A stretch of DNA of 61,891 bases. Origin: Alphaproteobacteria bacterium. GTDB lineage: Bacteria; Pseudomonadota; Alphaproteobacteria; Rickettsiales; SXRF01. The stretch spans positions 1 to 61,891 of the forward strand of contig JANYES010000006.1 in the NCBI GenBank assembly GCA_025362975.1, read 5' to 3'. The position numbers and the translations under genes were made by a program. Positions 1-9,069 of the stretch are shown one piece after another. How positions within the stretch are numbered: position 1 is the first letter of the stretch; every line of letters starts with the position of its first letter. The notes beneath the pieces are model-generated. The model saw only the letters and a program-made list of their open reading frames with translations, ran no database searches and was not told the origin of the DNA.

Positions 1-495
1 GATGGGTATTTCGAGGCGCATATGGTGCGTGCCGAGCTTGGGTTGCGCAAGGAAAATGCGGTGCCGCGCTATTCGACCACGGGGCCGGATACGATGCGCA
101 GAGCGACGCCCGAGGCGTTGCAGGAATTCAAGGTAAAGCTGTGGATGCAGGGGAGTTTGCAGCTTTATTACCTGTCGCAGGCGAATCATTTCGCGTATTT
201 TCATTTCCTGCAACCTAACCAGTATGTAGCGGATTCGAAAATGTTGAACGAGGAAGAACATAAAATCGCTTATGTGCCGAACGGCGTGCACGGTTCGGCG
301 GTGATTGCCACGTATCCGCAGTTGCTTTCGCATATCGCTGAGCTTCGGGAGCATGGTGTCAACAGCCAGAGCCTGACGGGAATTTATAAGGATGTGACGG
401 AAACCATCTATGTCGATAATTGCTGTCATGTGAACGCGAAGGGTAACACGATGCTGGCTGATGCAATCGGTAATGCAATCGCGGGGGCACCATGA
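1..495 (+). CDS. C-terminal part of an SGNH-hydrolase-like protein (5' end outside window)
   Basis: The reading frame is open to the left edge, so only the last 164 residues are present. Near the C-terminus is [11 protein letters not shown], which resembles the block V Asp-x-x-His of SGNH/GDSL hydrolases, followed by a helix ([10 protein letters not shown]) as is usual there. That would make it an esterase or acyl-hydrolase-like protein, often found in polysaccharide clusters, but the nucleophile region is missing so this is an inference. It overlaps the next gene by ATGA, which suggests translational coupling in a surface-glycan operon. Confidence 0.6.
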   Translation, partial: DGYFEAHMVRAELGLRKENAVPRYSTTGPDTMRRATPEALQEFKVKLWMQGSLQLYYLSQANHFAYFHFLQPNQYVADSKMLNEEEHKIAYVPNGVHGSAVIATYPQLLSHIAELREHGVNSQSLTGIYKDVTETIYVDNCCHVNAKGNTMLADAIGNAIAGAP

Positions 496-1313
496 ATCGG
501 GTTAGTTGTAAACAGGATAACTGGACGCAGGCGCTTGCCAAGTATTTGGCAGGTGAGGGGTATGCCATCGTGGAGGATATGGTGGATGAGGCGCAGCTTG
601 CGGTGCTGCGCGATAGGCTATATTCGGCACGTGGGAAGATTACTATTGAGATTGGGGCGGACAAGCTGAAGCGCGCGGGCGAGTATGGCGTGCTGCGGAT
701 TATGATGAAGTTTGAGCGGGAGTTTCTGGCGCTGCTGGAAAATCCGGCGATGCTGGCGATAGTGGATGCTACTGTGTCGAATACGGGGATTTTGCACTTG
801 CAGAATGGGTTTATTTTGCCGTCTTATCCGCCTGGGGAAACGCCTGCGAACTTCCAGAACCATTTCCACCGCGATTTTCCGCAAAATATGAACGGGTATC
901 TGGCGTCGGTGAACGTGCTGATGGCGATTGATGAATTTACGAGTGACAATGGCGGCACGACGCTGGTGCCGGGCACGCAACAGGAGGCGGATAAGCCTGA
1001 GCAAGCGTACATGGAAAAAAACGCCATTTCGGCGCAATGTAAAGCTGGCTCGGCTCTGGTGTTCGACTCCACATTGTGGCATGCCTCGGGGATAAATGTT
1101 TCAGGCAAGGACCGGCTGGCGATCAATCATCAGTTTACGCGCTCGTTTATCAAGCAGCAGATCGATTATTGCCGGGCGTTGCCAGCGAAGACGATTCTTG
1201 GGCTGCTGCCACGCAGCCAGCAATTGCTGGGTTGGTATACGCGTACGCCGACATCGCTTGAGGAATATTACCGTCCCGAGGACGAACGACTTTACCGAAA
1301 AAACCAGGGGTAA
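492..1313 (+). CDS. Phytanoyl-CoA dioxygenase (PhyH) family protein
   Basis: A 273-residue protein with the non-haem iron ligand set of the Fe(II)/2-oxoglutarate PhyH fold: an H-x-D pair in FHRDFP (about His126/Asp128) and a distal His in STLWHASG (about 197), followed by an Arg in [10 protein letters not shown] that could bind 2-oxoglutarate. Members hydroxylate diverse small molecules and sugars or lipids; the substrate here is unknown. It starts inside the stop of the upstream gene (ATGA) and ends 2 bases before the glycosyltransferase, so it belongs to the same operon and may modify a sugar or lipid intermediate. Confidence 0.85.
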   Translation: MNRVSCKQDNWTQALAKYLAGEGYAIVEDMVDEAQLAVLRDRLYSARGKITIEIGADKLKRAGEYGVLRIMMKFEREFLALLENPAMLAIVDATVSNTGILHLQNGFILPSYPPGETPANFQNHFHRDFPQNMNGYLASVNVLMAIDEFTSDNGGTTLVPGTQQEADKPEQAYMEKNAISAQCKAGSALVFDSTLWHASGINVSGKDRLAINHQFTRSFIKQQIDYCRALPAKTILGLLPRSQQLLGWYTRTPTSLEEYYRPEDERLYRKNQG

Positions 1314-1315
1314 GC

Positions 1316-2242
1316 ATGAAACTTTCTATCGTGACCACGCTTTATCAATCCGCACCATACCTGGAGGAATTTTACACGCAGATGTCGGCGGCGGCGGCTG
1401 AAATTACTCATGATTATGAGATCATCATGGTCAATGATGGTTCGCCGGATGCGTCGCTGGCGCTCGCGCTTAAGTTGCATGAGAAAGATCCGCGCGTGAG
1501 CGTGGTCGATCTGTCGCGTAATTTCGGCGAGCATAAGGCGCGCATGACTGGGCTTTCGCATGCGACGGGGGATTATGTGTTCATGATTCAGTGCGACCTT
1601 GAGGTTTCGCCGCATTGTCTGGTGAATTTCTGGGTTGATATGCAGTCTTTTCCGGAGGTGGATTATATTACGGGCGTGCAGGAAAAGAAGCGCGGCAGCG
1701 TTATCGAGCGCGTGTGCAGCACAGGGTTTTATAAACTGTTCAATATGCTTTCAGATGTAAAGCTCGGGCTGAATGAGGCGAGCGTGCGGCTGATGTCGCG
1801 GCGGTTTGCCGATGCACTGCTGGAGCATAAGGAACGCTCGGTGTTTTTTGCGGGGTTGTGCCAGATGACGGGGTTTGGGCAGAAGGAACATGCGGTGGTG
1901 AAGACACGCTCGAACAAGGGGTCGTATTCGTTGCGTAAGAAAATGGCGATGGTAGTCAATGCCGTTACGGCATATTCGACGATGCCGCTGGTGATTGTGT
2001 TTTATCTGGGGTTGGGGATTTCGGTGCTGACGGCAATGTATATTGCGATGATTCTGGTGAAGAAGATGTGTTTCGATATCGAGATTACCGGGTGGACATC
2101 ACTGATTGTTTCGGTGTGGTTCTTTGGCGGGGTGATCATGGCGTCGGTGGGGCTGGTGGGGCTGTATATTTCGCGAATATTTATTGAGGTGAAGCAGCGG
2201 CCTTATACGATTGTGAAACAGTTTTACAAGGGTAAGCCATGA
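1316..2242 (+). CDS. Glycosyltransferase family 2 with C-terminal membrane anchor
   Basis: A 308-residue protein. The N-terminal GT-A domain begins SIVTTLYQSAPYL, with IIMVNDGSPD for nucleotide binding and VDLSRNFGEHKA, which is typical of the dolichyl-phosphate-mannose synthase/GtrB/ArnC group. Two hydrophobic segments (about 220-245 and 260-290) form the membrane anchor. The usual DADLQ metal motif reads IQCDLEVS, so one aspartate is shifted. It probably transfers a sugar from a nucleotide donor to a polyprenyl phosphate at the inner face of the membrane. The next gene starts within its stop codon. Confidence 0.88.
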   Translation: MKLSIVTTLYQSAPYLEEFYTQMSAAAAEITHDYEIIMVNDGSPDASLALALKLHEKDPRVSVVDLSRNFGEHKARMTGLSHATGDYVFMIQCDLEVSPHCLVNFWVDMQSFPEVDYITGVQEKKRGSVIERVCSTGFYKLFNMLSDVKLGLNEASVRLMSRRFADALLEHKERSVFFAGLCQMTGFGQKEHAVVKTRSNKGSYSLRKKMAMVVNAVTAYSTMPLVIVFYLGLGISVLTAMYIAMILVKKMCFDIEITGWTSLIVSVWFFGGVIMASVGLVGLYISRIFIEVKQRPYTIVKQFYKGKP

Positions 2243-3075
2243 GCCTGATCGCGTGTATGAATACGCAGACGATTTATGCGGAAACACTGCCGAATAAGAT
2301 TCGCAATTCAGCGAAGGCGGGGTTTACGGCGATGGAGCTGTGGATTGACGAGGTTGAGGATTATTGTAAGCAGGGGCATACGCTGGCGGATGTGAATAGG
2401 ATGCTGGCGGATAACAATATCAAGTGCCTTTCGACGATTAAAATCGAGGGTTGGTTTGAAAATGACGGCGAACTGATGGGCGTTGCTGACGACCATCGGC
2501 AGATCATGGGCGAGTGCCGCCGCAGGATGGAAATCGCTAAGACTTTGGGGTCGCCGTATATCATCGCGTGTCCGAGCTACAGCCATCGCGGGCATTCGGC
2601 GGAGTTGCAGCAGGGAGTGGATTATTTTTATGAAATCCTTGAGCTGGGGCGCGAAGTCGGGATTGTGCCGACGATTGAATTTTTGGGGCAGAGCGGGCAG
2701 ATCAACACGATTGAAATCTGCATGGATTTTTTGAAACGTGTGAATCATCCCGATGGGAAGATGGTGGTGGATTCGTATCATCTATGGCGGGGCGGTGGGA
2801 AGATTGAGGATTTTGCGAAGGCGGATGTTAGCATCGTCAGCATGCTGCATATTAATGATATAACACCGGAGATTGACCGCGCGGTGTATCGCGACCGGAA
2901 TAGGATATTACCCGGTGATGGCGTGCTGGATTTGACGCGCTTTATCGCCATTGCGCGCGAGATGGGGTATTCGGGCGTGGTGTCGCTTGGGGTGTATAAC
3001 CGGGCGCTTTGGGAGCGCGATAGCCTTGAGGTATGTATCGATGGCTATCAGAAGACGATGAAGTTTTTAGAGTAG
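2239..3075 (+). CDS. Sugar phosphate isomerase/epimerase (xylose-isomerase-like TIM barrel)
   Basis: A 278-residue protein of the AP-endonuclease-2/xylose-isomerase-like barrel family. Visible marks are the opening strand ACMNTQTIY, GFTAMELWIDE, an E in the PTIEFLG strand, DSYHLWRGG with the D-x-x-H pair, and MLHINDI near the C-terminus. These are the metal ligands expected for a sugar epimerase/isomerase. The start overlaps the GT2 stop by ATGA. It is the last plus-strand gene of the operon and overlaps the minus-strand gene at its 3' end by 9 bases. It probably supplies or interconverts a sugar for the glycan made here. Confidence 0.82.
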   Translation: MSLIACMNTQTIYAETLPNKIRNSAKAGFTAMELWIDEVEDYCKQGHTLADVNRMLADNNIKCLSTIKIEGWFENDGELMGVADDHRQIMGECRRRMEIAKTLGSPYIIACPSYSHRGHSAELQQGVDYFYEILELGREVGIVPTIEFLGQSGQINTIEICMDFLKRVNHPDGKMVVDSYHLWRGGGKIEDFAKADVSIVSMLHINDITPEIDRAVYRDRNRILPGDGVLDLTRFIAIAREMGYSGVVSLGVYNRALWERDSLEVCIDGYQKTMKFLE

Positions 3076-3987
3076 TTCACTGATACTGGGTAGGCGTTCG
3101 GTACTGGCGATGCCAATGCCGGTTTTTCCGTAATCGTTGCCATTGTAGAGCATCCACCATTTGCCTTTGGCGGCGAAGACGTGTGCGTAGGCAATCATCT
3201 GTGAGTCCCAGCCGGTGGGACCTGTTGCGATGCCCGCTTTGTCATCGATGCGTTTCCAGCTAATGCCGTCGTGCGAGGCGGCGAAGCCGATTTTGTAGGC
3301 GATGCCGCGCACGGAATACCACATGAGATAGCCACCTTTGATCGCCACGACGCATGGGCGGGCGATGGCGTATTCGTCGTCGTTAGAAAAATCGATGCAG
3401 GGACGGGTGGTGCGTTTCCAGTGTATGCCGTCGGCGGATTCCGCGTAGCGGATGTGGTAGTAGTGTTTGGGGCCGGACGCACTTTCTTCCCAGCGCTGAC
3501 CGGAGACGTACCACATGCGCCAGAGATTGCCTTCTTTGAGGACGCAGGGGGAATTGTTGAGGTAGGGGTCGGTAATGGAACGGCCGAGGATTGGCGCGGT
3601 GGAAACGCGGGTGAATTCTCCGCCGGAGCTGGTGGCGAGGCCGATGAAATTGTAGAAAGGGACGGTTTTGCCTAAGGCCCAGCCGGTGTAGTAAAGGTAG
3701 CAGTCGTTGCCGCTGTTGATGGCCCAGCTGATCATGGCGCCGCTGTCGTCGAAAGCGCCGAGTGGGCCGGGGCTAAGTATTTCGGTGACGGGGCCTAGGG
3801 TGGGCATGGGGGTAGAAAAATCGAGGTCGGCGGCGAAGACGTGCGAGCGCGACTGCGCGTCGCGGGAGGCGAAAAACAGACGGTGGCTGTCGTTGGGCAG
3901 CGCGAGCGCAAAAGGCAGGGCGGCGTGCGAGGCGGAGAAGGCGCTAACGGCGTTACCGTCCAGCAATAAGCCTTGTTTCTGCCACAT
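3067..3987 (-). CDS. Glycosidase-like five-bladed beta-propeller protein (GH43/GH32-like fold)
   Basis: I chose the ATG at 3987 because GGAGA lies six bases upstream; an open extension to 4083 has no good ribosome site. The resulting 306-residue protein has recurrent propeller-blade motifs: YLYYTGW, LWRMWYVSGQRW, IRYAESADGIHWKR, YLMWYSVRG, FAASHDGISWKRID and WWMLYNGNDYG. These S-D-G-x-x-W blades are typical of GH43/GH32/GH130-like propellers. No signal peptide is evident. Its substrate is unknown. It is convergent with the sugar-isomerase gene, which it overlaps by a few bases. Confidence 0.72.
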   Translation of the reverse strand: MWQKQGLLLDGNAVSAFSASHAALPFALALPNDSHRLFFASRDAQSRSHVFAADLDFSTPMPTLGPVTEILSPGPLGAFDDSGAMISWAINSGNDCYLYYTGWALGKTVPFYNFIGLATSSGGEFTRVSTAPILGRSITDPYLNNSPCVLKEGNLWRMWYVSGQRWEESASGPKHYYHIRYAESADGIHWKRTTRPCIDFSNDDEYAIARPCVVAIKGGYLMWYSVRGIAYKIGFAASHDGISWKRIDDKAGIATGPTGWDSQMIAYAHVFAAKGKWWMLYNGNDYGKTGIGIASTERLPSISELL

Positions 3988-4121
3988 AATTTTTCTCCAT
4001 TTTGTTGGGGCAAGAGTAAGCGGTGGGCGCGTGGGGTCAACAACATTTTTGCGGCTGGAATGACTGCGCGGATGTGCTAACATGATATGAAGCCTGTATA
4101 ATTATAGGGATACGCCGTCGC

Positions 4122-5708
4122 ATGGGTCGCTTTTTGTCGCTTGCATTGTTTGCCGTCTCGGCTGCGACGTTCGCGCTTTCGTTTTTCGTGCCGTTTTACA
4201 TCGATGAGATTATTTATCCGATTACCTCGGCGCGCGCGGGGTTTGACGGGTGGCACACGATTGGCGCGTGGCCGCTGTGCAAGCATAATTTCGATTCGAA
4301 AATTCCGGTTACGCTGTGGCCGGGAAAGTTCTTGTCGTGGGTAACGGATATGCCGTTTTACACGCCAGGTGCGATTCGATCGTACGGTATGGGCGTTTTT
4401 GTGGCGTGGATAGGATTGCTGGTGTGGCTGACGCCGAAATGTTTCGATATCGGCATAACACGCGGTAAGCTGCTGCAATGGGTTCTGGCGGCGAGTTTCC
4501 TTGGGGTATTGCCTTTTTTATCGGTGCTGACGCGGCCGGAAATCCCGATGGCAATGGTGATTGTGCTGTACGCGTTTTTGCCGTTTTATGCACAGAAACA
4601 TGAGTTGACGCAGTTGCAGCGTATATTGCTGAGTGTGATGATACTGGTGTTTTCGTCGTGGTTCTTTTCGTGTCATCCTAAATCGATGTTGTTTGCGCCG
4701 CTGGCGTTTTATGCGACGTGGTCGTTGAAGCCGAAATCCTCATGGGGATGGGGATTTATCGCGGTGCTGCTGGCGATAGTGGTGCAGTCGTATTACTTCC
4801 ACGCGCTGCGCACGTATTGTCCTGAAGATCATGCGTTTGATGCGTTCTTCAAGAAAACGACATTGCAGCCGCAGCTTTTTAGTGCGCAGGCGGGTGTGTT
4901 TATCGAGATGTTCACCCGGGGTGTCGGCGCGGTGACGGTGTATATCGACCACATGATGTTCTCGCAGGATTATGCGTCGGTGTGGCTGCCGCGAGGAAAA
5001 ATTTCCTGGGCGCATGTGGCCGTGAACGGGTTGATGCGTGGCGGCATCGCGCTGGTGGGTGTGCTGTGGTTTTATTCGCTTGTGCGGATTGTGATGGTGA
5101 GTGCGCGGGAGCGCGCGCTGCTCAAACCCGATGTGGCGGTGCCGATGCTGATACTGGCGGCGGTGATTGTGTTGGCTGGATTCCAGCAGGCGAAGAATTT
5201 TTATGATGGGCTGTTTTTCTGGCTGGTGGGCATGGTACTGACGATGGTGTTCTTGGCGCGCTCACCGCTGATTAGGCGCGAGCATGCATATTTCGTAGTG
5301 GCGTTGCAGGTGTTGTCGTTGATGAGCCAGTCGTTGCTGCTTACGAGTTACGTGCGGTTGCAGGATGTAAATCAGGCGGCGCAGACTAATGGTTTTATGC
5401 CGGGGCAGGTGAAATCGGCTTCGATGCTGAATTATGCGGAGCGCTACGCGCGCATTTTGCAGGCGGCGGCAAAGTGCGGAATTCATCCTGAGGATGAGAA
5501 CCGCTACCTTATGGTGGATATGTTTACCTATCTCAGTTTCAAGCAAAGTTATCGCCCGGCGAATGTATCGCACATCAACGAGTATATTATGGCGTTCGGG
5601 CGGGTGTATCATTCGTCGGGGTTGATTGCGCTTTGCAGCGCGTTGCCGCCGGTCTTGGTGCGCCAGTCTGTCGAGGATAACGGCTTATGCTGCCTGCGGC
5701 ATTTTTAA
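4122..5708 (+). CDS. Multi-pass membrane protein, GT-C glycosyltransferase-like
   Basis: A 528-residue protein with about ten hydrophobic segments. The first segment is followed by an acidic pair in PFYIDEIIYP, the position where GT-C enzymes carry a catalytic D/E in the first periplasmic loop. The last ~100 residues are a soluble tail with several Cys. It likely transfers a sugar from a lipid-phosphate carrier on the periplasmic side, but I cannot assign a known family. The start has no strong ribosome site (AGGGA is about 12 bases upstream). It is divergent from the propeller gene, and its stop overlaps the next minus-strand gene by 4 bases. Confidence 0.62.
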   Translation: MGRFLSLALFAVSAATFALSFFVPFYIDEIIYPITSARAGFDGWHTIGAWPLCKHNFDSKIPVTLWPGKFLSWVTDMPFYTPGAIRSYGMGVFVAWIGLLVWLTPKCFDIGITRGKLLQWVLAASFLGVLPFLSVLTRPEIPMAMVIVLYAFLPFYAQKHELTQLQRILLSVMILVFSSWFFSCHPKSMLFAPLAFYATWSLKPKSSWGWGFIAVLLAIVVQSYYFHALRTYCPEDHAFDAFFKKTTLQPQLFSAQAGVFIEMFTRGVGAVTVYIDHMMFSQDYASVWLPRGKISWAHVAVNGLMRGGIALVGVLWFYSLVRIVMVSARERALLKPDVAVPMLILAAVIVLAGFQQAKNFYDGLFFWLVGMVLTMVFLARSPLIRREHAYFVVALQVLSLMSQSLLLTSYVRLQDVNQAAQTNGFMPGQVKSASMLNYAERYARILQAAAKCGIHPEDENRYLMVDMFTYLSFKQSYRPANVSHINEYIMAFGRVYHSSGLIALCSALPPVLVRQSVEDNGLCCLRHF

Positions 5709-5992
5709 AGCGCGTTCAGGTTGAATTTATTTTTTAAATATTGCTTGGTGTCGGCAGTGGGTTCTAAACCAAAACCGCTAATGAGGATCTGGCCGTATTT
5801 GCGCAGATCGGTGTTTTGTTTTTCGACTTCTTTTAGAAAAATATCACGCTTGAGGCGGTCGACCAGAACATAATAAAAAGCGTCGCGGCCGAGCTTATCC
5901 TGCCCCTGGACGAGGTAGAGCAACTCGTTGTCGTGAGTGACGGATTTGGCTTTGAGGCCGGGGAGGTGTGTTTTAGCTGTTGGCTCTGTCAT
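5705..5992 (-). CDS. Small conserved-looking protein, unknown function
   Basis: A 95-residue soluble protein with many charged residues (KLGRDAFYYVLVDRLKRDIF, QILISGFGLEPTADTKQYL). AGGATAC lies directly upstream of the ATG. The YYVLVDRLK and YGQILISGFG blocks look like a compact alpha/beta fold, but I do not recognise a family. It is tail-to-tail with the GT-C-like gene (4-base overlap) and divergent from the SAHH-like operon, with about 115 bases between them. Confidence 0.6.
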   Translation of the reverse strand: MTEPTAKTHLPGLKAKSVTHDNELLYLVQGQDKLGRDAFYYVLVDRLKRDIFLKEVEKQNTDLRKYGQILISGFGLEPTADTKQYLKNKFNLNAL

Positions 5993-6108
5993 GTATCCTA
6001 TTGAAATTGCTATATTTGAATAATTGCCGACATTAACAGGAATGTCACACTTATTAAGTATTCTTAAATTATACTACAAGCGTAGCAGAATAAAGGATTA
6101 TCAGGCTT

Positions 6109-7686
6109 ATGGCGCGCTTATCGCTCCCGGTGAATCAGGAATGCAATGGTACGCTGCCGGTTACCGGCGAGATCGCGCAGTATTTGCGCGATCAGGGTTT
6201 CGAAGGGTTCGACCCGGACACACATTTTGTGGCCATGCCGCACATCATGCCGGACGTGGTGGACTGGCTGTCGGCGATGATCGAGCTTGGCATCAAGCCG
6301 CAGAACATCCACCTCATCGGCAAACAATATTCGCAGGTCGATGAAACGCGCGACAAGCTCATCGGCATGGGCATTGACGTGATGGAATATACACCGACGC
6401 CGGTGGGGCAGTATTACGACACGCTACTGAATGTCGATTTACCAAAATTCTGGGAGCACGCGCAGGAGAAAATCAAAAGCACTGGCAACGGAAAGCCACG
6501 CACGGTGATCGTGATGGATGACGGCGGACGGTTGCTCCGCAGCACGCCGCCGCAAATGATCTCGGACCCGAATATCAAAATTGTCGGCGTTGAACAGACG
6601 ACGAATGGATTCGACGTGGTGAGTGAGCACGGGCATCCGATCGATATCGTGATTCCGGCGATGTCGGCGCTGAAACTGGAATTCGAACCGCCGTTCATCG
6701 CCGATGCGGCGCTGCGCAAATTGCGCGACAAGCTTGGCATGTTCCATAACCGCGACGTGGCGGTGGTGGGGGTTGGCAAGATCGGCGGGGCATTGTGCGA
6801 GACGCTGGCGGATAACCGCAACAGTGTGTTTGTGTACGATCCGGCGGTAAAAATTTCCGATGGCCAGCTTTCCGACCCGCAAGGGTTAATTCCGGCTGGT
6901 ATCAATGTGTATGCAGCGCCTGTGGGCAATGAGAAAAAAGCGAACGCCAGATTGCTGCGCGCCAGCAATCCGCCGTCACGCTCAAATTATTACATCTGCG
7001 ATTCGCTGGAGCATGCGGTGCAGAGCAGCAACTATGTGTTCGGTTGCACGGGCAAGGATATTTTTCGCGATATCGATCTCGATAAGATGCGTTTTCAGGG
7101 ACCGGGCAAGGCCATAGCCGAGACGCGTTTTATCAGCGTGTCGTCGGGCGATAAGGAATTCCAGAGTTTGCTTAAGTGGATTACGCAGCAGCCGGAAGGA
7201 TTCAAACATCACGGACCGGATGAAAAGCTGGGCAGCCGATGGGACGTGACGATCAATCACAAGGGCAGTAAGCTGCGCGTGGCGCAGCAGGGATTCCCAA
7301 TCAATTTCGATGGCAAAACCTGTAGCGGCACGCCGGAGGAAATGCAGCTGATTTCCTCGTTCCTGCTGGCGTCGATCGTGCAGGGCTACGATTATGTAAA
7401 TAAATACCCGGTGAAATCGCAAGATGACCAGAAAAACCTGATTATGCTGTCGCCGACGGTGCAGCGGCGCATCTTGATGTCTTGGCTTGATAAGGTGCCA
7501 AGCATTCAGGGTTTGTATAAGCCCGAGCGTATTGAAGAAATCCGTAACGACCCGCTGTGGTTCGCTACGCATTCGCGTCAGGGGGAATTCGTGCCGGTGT
7601 TTCGGGATGATTACCCGATACCGGAGGTGCTGGCCAACCGCGTGATTTCGGCGGTGCCGATGGCGAAGGAGAAGGCGCATGGCTAA
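6109..7686 (+). CDS. Diverged S-adenosyl-L-homocysteine hydrolase-like protein
   Basis: A 525-residue protein. The middle carries SAHH-family marks in order: IVMDDGGRLL (matching the DDGGD loop), GVEQTTNGFDVV (matching the EETTTG loop), a K-x-x-F-E segment (SAHH has K-x-x-F-D-N), a Rossmann motif VAVVGVGKIGGALCE at about 220-235, and GFPINFDG (like the xRPVNFxG loop). The catalytic Asp after K is Glu here and the family Cys is not evident, so true SAHH activity is doubtful. The C-terminal ~130 residues are unfamiliar. It heads an operon with three GT-B-like paralogues and overlaps the first by 8 bases. It may be an NAD-dependent enzyme acting on a nucleoside or sugar. Confidence 0.68.
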   Translation: MARLSLPVNQECNGTLPVTGEIAQYLRDQGFEGFDPDTHFVAMPHIMPDVVDWLSAMIELGIKPQNIHLIGKQYSQVDETRDKLIGMGIDVMEYTPTPVGQYYDTLLNVDLPKFWEHAQEKIKSTGNGKPRTVIVMDDGGRLLRSTPPQMISDPNIKIVGVEQTTNGFDVVSEHGHPIDIVIPAMSALKLEFEPPFIADAALRKLRDKLGMFHNRDVAVVGVGKIGGALCETLADNRNSVFVYDPAVKISDGQLSDPQGLIPAGINVYAAPVGNEKKANARLLRASNPPSRSNYYICDSLEHAVQSSNYVFGCTGKDIFRDIDLDKMRFQGPGKAIAETRFISVSSGDKEFQSLLKWITQQPEGFKHHGPDEKLGSRWDVTINHKGSKLRVAQQGFPINFDGKTCSGTPEEMQLISSFLLASIVQGYDYVNKYPVKSQDDQKNLIMLSPTVQRRILMSWLDKVPSIQGLYKPERIEEIRNDPLWFATHSRQGEFVPVFRDDYPIPEVLANRVISAVPMAKEKAHG

Positions 7687-9061
7687 TCTCGGTAAGCGTC
7701 CCAAGGCTGTGTTATGGCTGGAATCTTCGATTACGGCATTGCATGTGCAGCATATGGCGCTGCTGTCGAAGGGGCTGGAGAAAAAGGGGTTCGATGTCGC
7801 GATCCTGACAAGCGAGGACACGATCAAACAATTTGAGAAATCCGGTGGCAAACTCGACGGCGATGTGTGCGCGCGCGATAGTGAGATTGATTTCGGTGAA
7901 CGGGCGCGCTTCCTGCCGGCGCTGGCGTCGCAGACGAGCTATGAGCGACCGCAAGTTGCCAAGCTGCATGACCCGACACTGACGCCGTATGAATTTATCG
8001 GTAGCACTGCGATTTTAAATGAGCGGCATGAGACGATTAAATGCGCGATGGCGCAGGAACAGCCGGATGCGATTTTCACGTCGCTGTGGCCGGGTGGGTA
8101 TGGCCCGTTCACCAAGGAAATTCAGGAGATGGTGAACGAAGCGAAATATCATAATCCGGAATGTAAGACGTATGGGTTCTGTAACGATATTCCATATCTT
8201 GATTCCGCGTATAACCATCCGGCGGATAAGGGGCGGTTGTTCGACAGCATCGACCGTGCGTTTGTGCGCGGGGACGGGACGATGCCGATGCAATCCTTCG
8301 TGGCGCTCGACCGGGATACGCAGGACAAAATGTCGTATATGGGGCATTTTGTGAATGCGCTGCCGCCGAAAACGGCGATGCCGGATAGCCAACGCAAGGT
8401 GTTGGTGACGTATGGCACGCGAGAAAGCGGCTGGACGGGGCCGGCGTATTTCGAATATTTCAAGCGCATCATGCAGACGGTGCCGAAAACGAATTTGCGC
8501 GACAGGACATGGGATCTGGTTGTAGGTTCGGATTGCCCCAGCGTTACGCTGATGTCCCTCAAGTCGATAGCTGAATATACCTCGCAGGAATCGGGCATGG
8601 ATATTCGCGTGCGCAGAGCTGTGCCTGATAAAGCGTTCAGGCAAGATGTCGCGGATGCGGCGTTGCTGGTCAGCCAATACGATATTTTTGTGCTTGACGA
8701 TATCAGCACCGGGATCCCGGCGCTGGTGACGACGGGCAATATCTTACGCAATGCCTGCGGCGCACGCGAGGGCGCAGGGCGGTTGCATAATCTTGAAGAT
8801 ATCGGCGCGCCGGTAAAATATTACGACCAGTATCAATTGAAATATCCGGGCCGCACAGCGGCAGCGATTGACGAGGCTTATGAGAGTGCGAAGCGAAAGC
8901 CCTTCCAACTGCCGACGGACGCACCGGACAAAATAGCGCAGATTGCGATGCGCGATTACGAAATGCTCAAGCCCCGCGCGCGCGAAAGGCCGGACCCTGT
9001 TCTCGATAAGGGCCGTGCGACCCGGCAGGGTGATGAGCGCTCACAAAATAAAAGGTACTAA
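7679..9061 (+). CDS. GT-B-like protein, tandem paralogue 1
   Basis: A 460-residue protein. The N-terminus KAVLWLESSITALHVQHMA, then KGFDVAILTSEDT, looks like the first Rossmann half of MurG/UGT-type GT-B enzymes (strand, then a His in the acceptor site). A conserved TSLWPGGYGPFT block sits at about 138. The second half has VLVTYGTRES, like the V-x-F-G-S strand of UGTs, then DAALLVSQYDIFVLDDISTG-IPALVTTGN, placed where MurG-like enzymes contact the nucleotide. I infer a cytosolic sugar transferase or a binding relative; no donor can be named. It starts within the SAHH-like gene and is followed 8 bases later by paralogue 2. Confidence 0.62.
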   Translation: MANLGKRPKAVLWLESSITALHVQHMALLSKGLEKKGFDVAILTSEDTIKQFEKSGGKLDGDVCARDSEIDFGERARFLPALASQTSYERPQVAKLHDPTLTPYEFIGSTAILNERHETIKCAMAQEQPDAIFTSLWPGGYGPFTKEIQEMVNEAKYHNPECKTYGFCNDIPYLDSAYNHPADKGRLFDSIDRAFVRGDGTMPMQSFVALDRDTQDKMSYMGHFVNALPPKTAMPDSQRKVLVTYGTRESGWTGPAYFEYFKRIMQTVPKTNLRDRTWDLVVGSDCPSVTLMSLKSIAEYTSQESGMDIRVRRAVPDKAFRQDVADAALLVSQYDIFVLDDISTGIPALVTTGNILRNACGAREGAGRLHNLEDIGAPVKYYDQYQLKYPGRTAAAIDEAYESAKRKPFQLPTDAPDKIAQIAMRDYEMLKPRARERPDPVLDKGRATRQGDERSQNKRY

Positions 9062-9069
9062 GAGGAATA

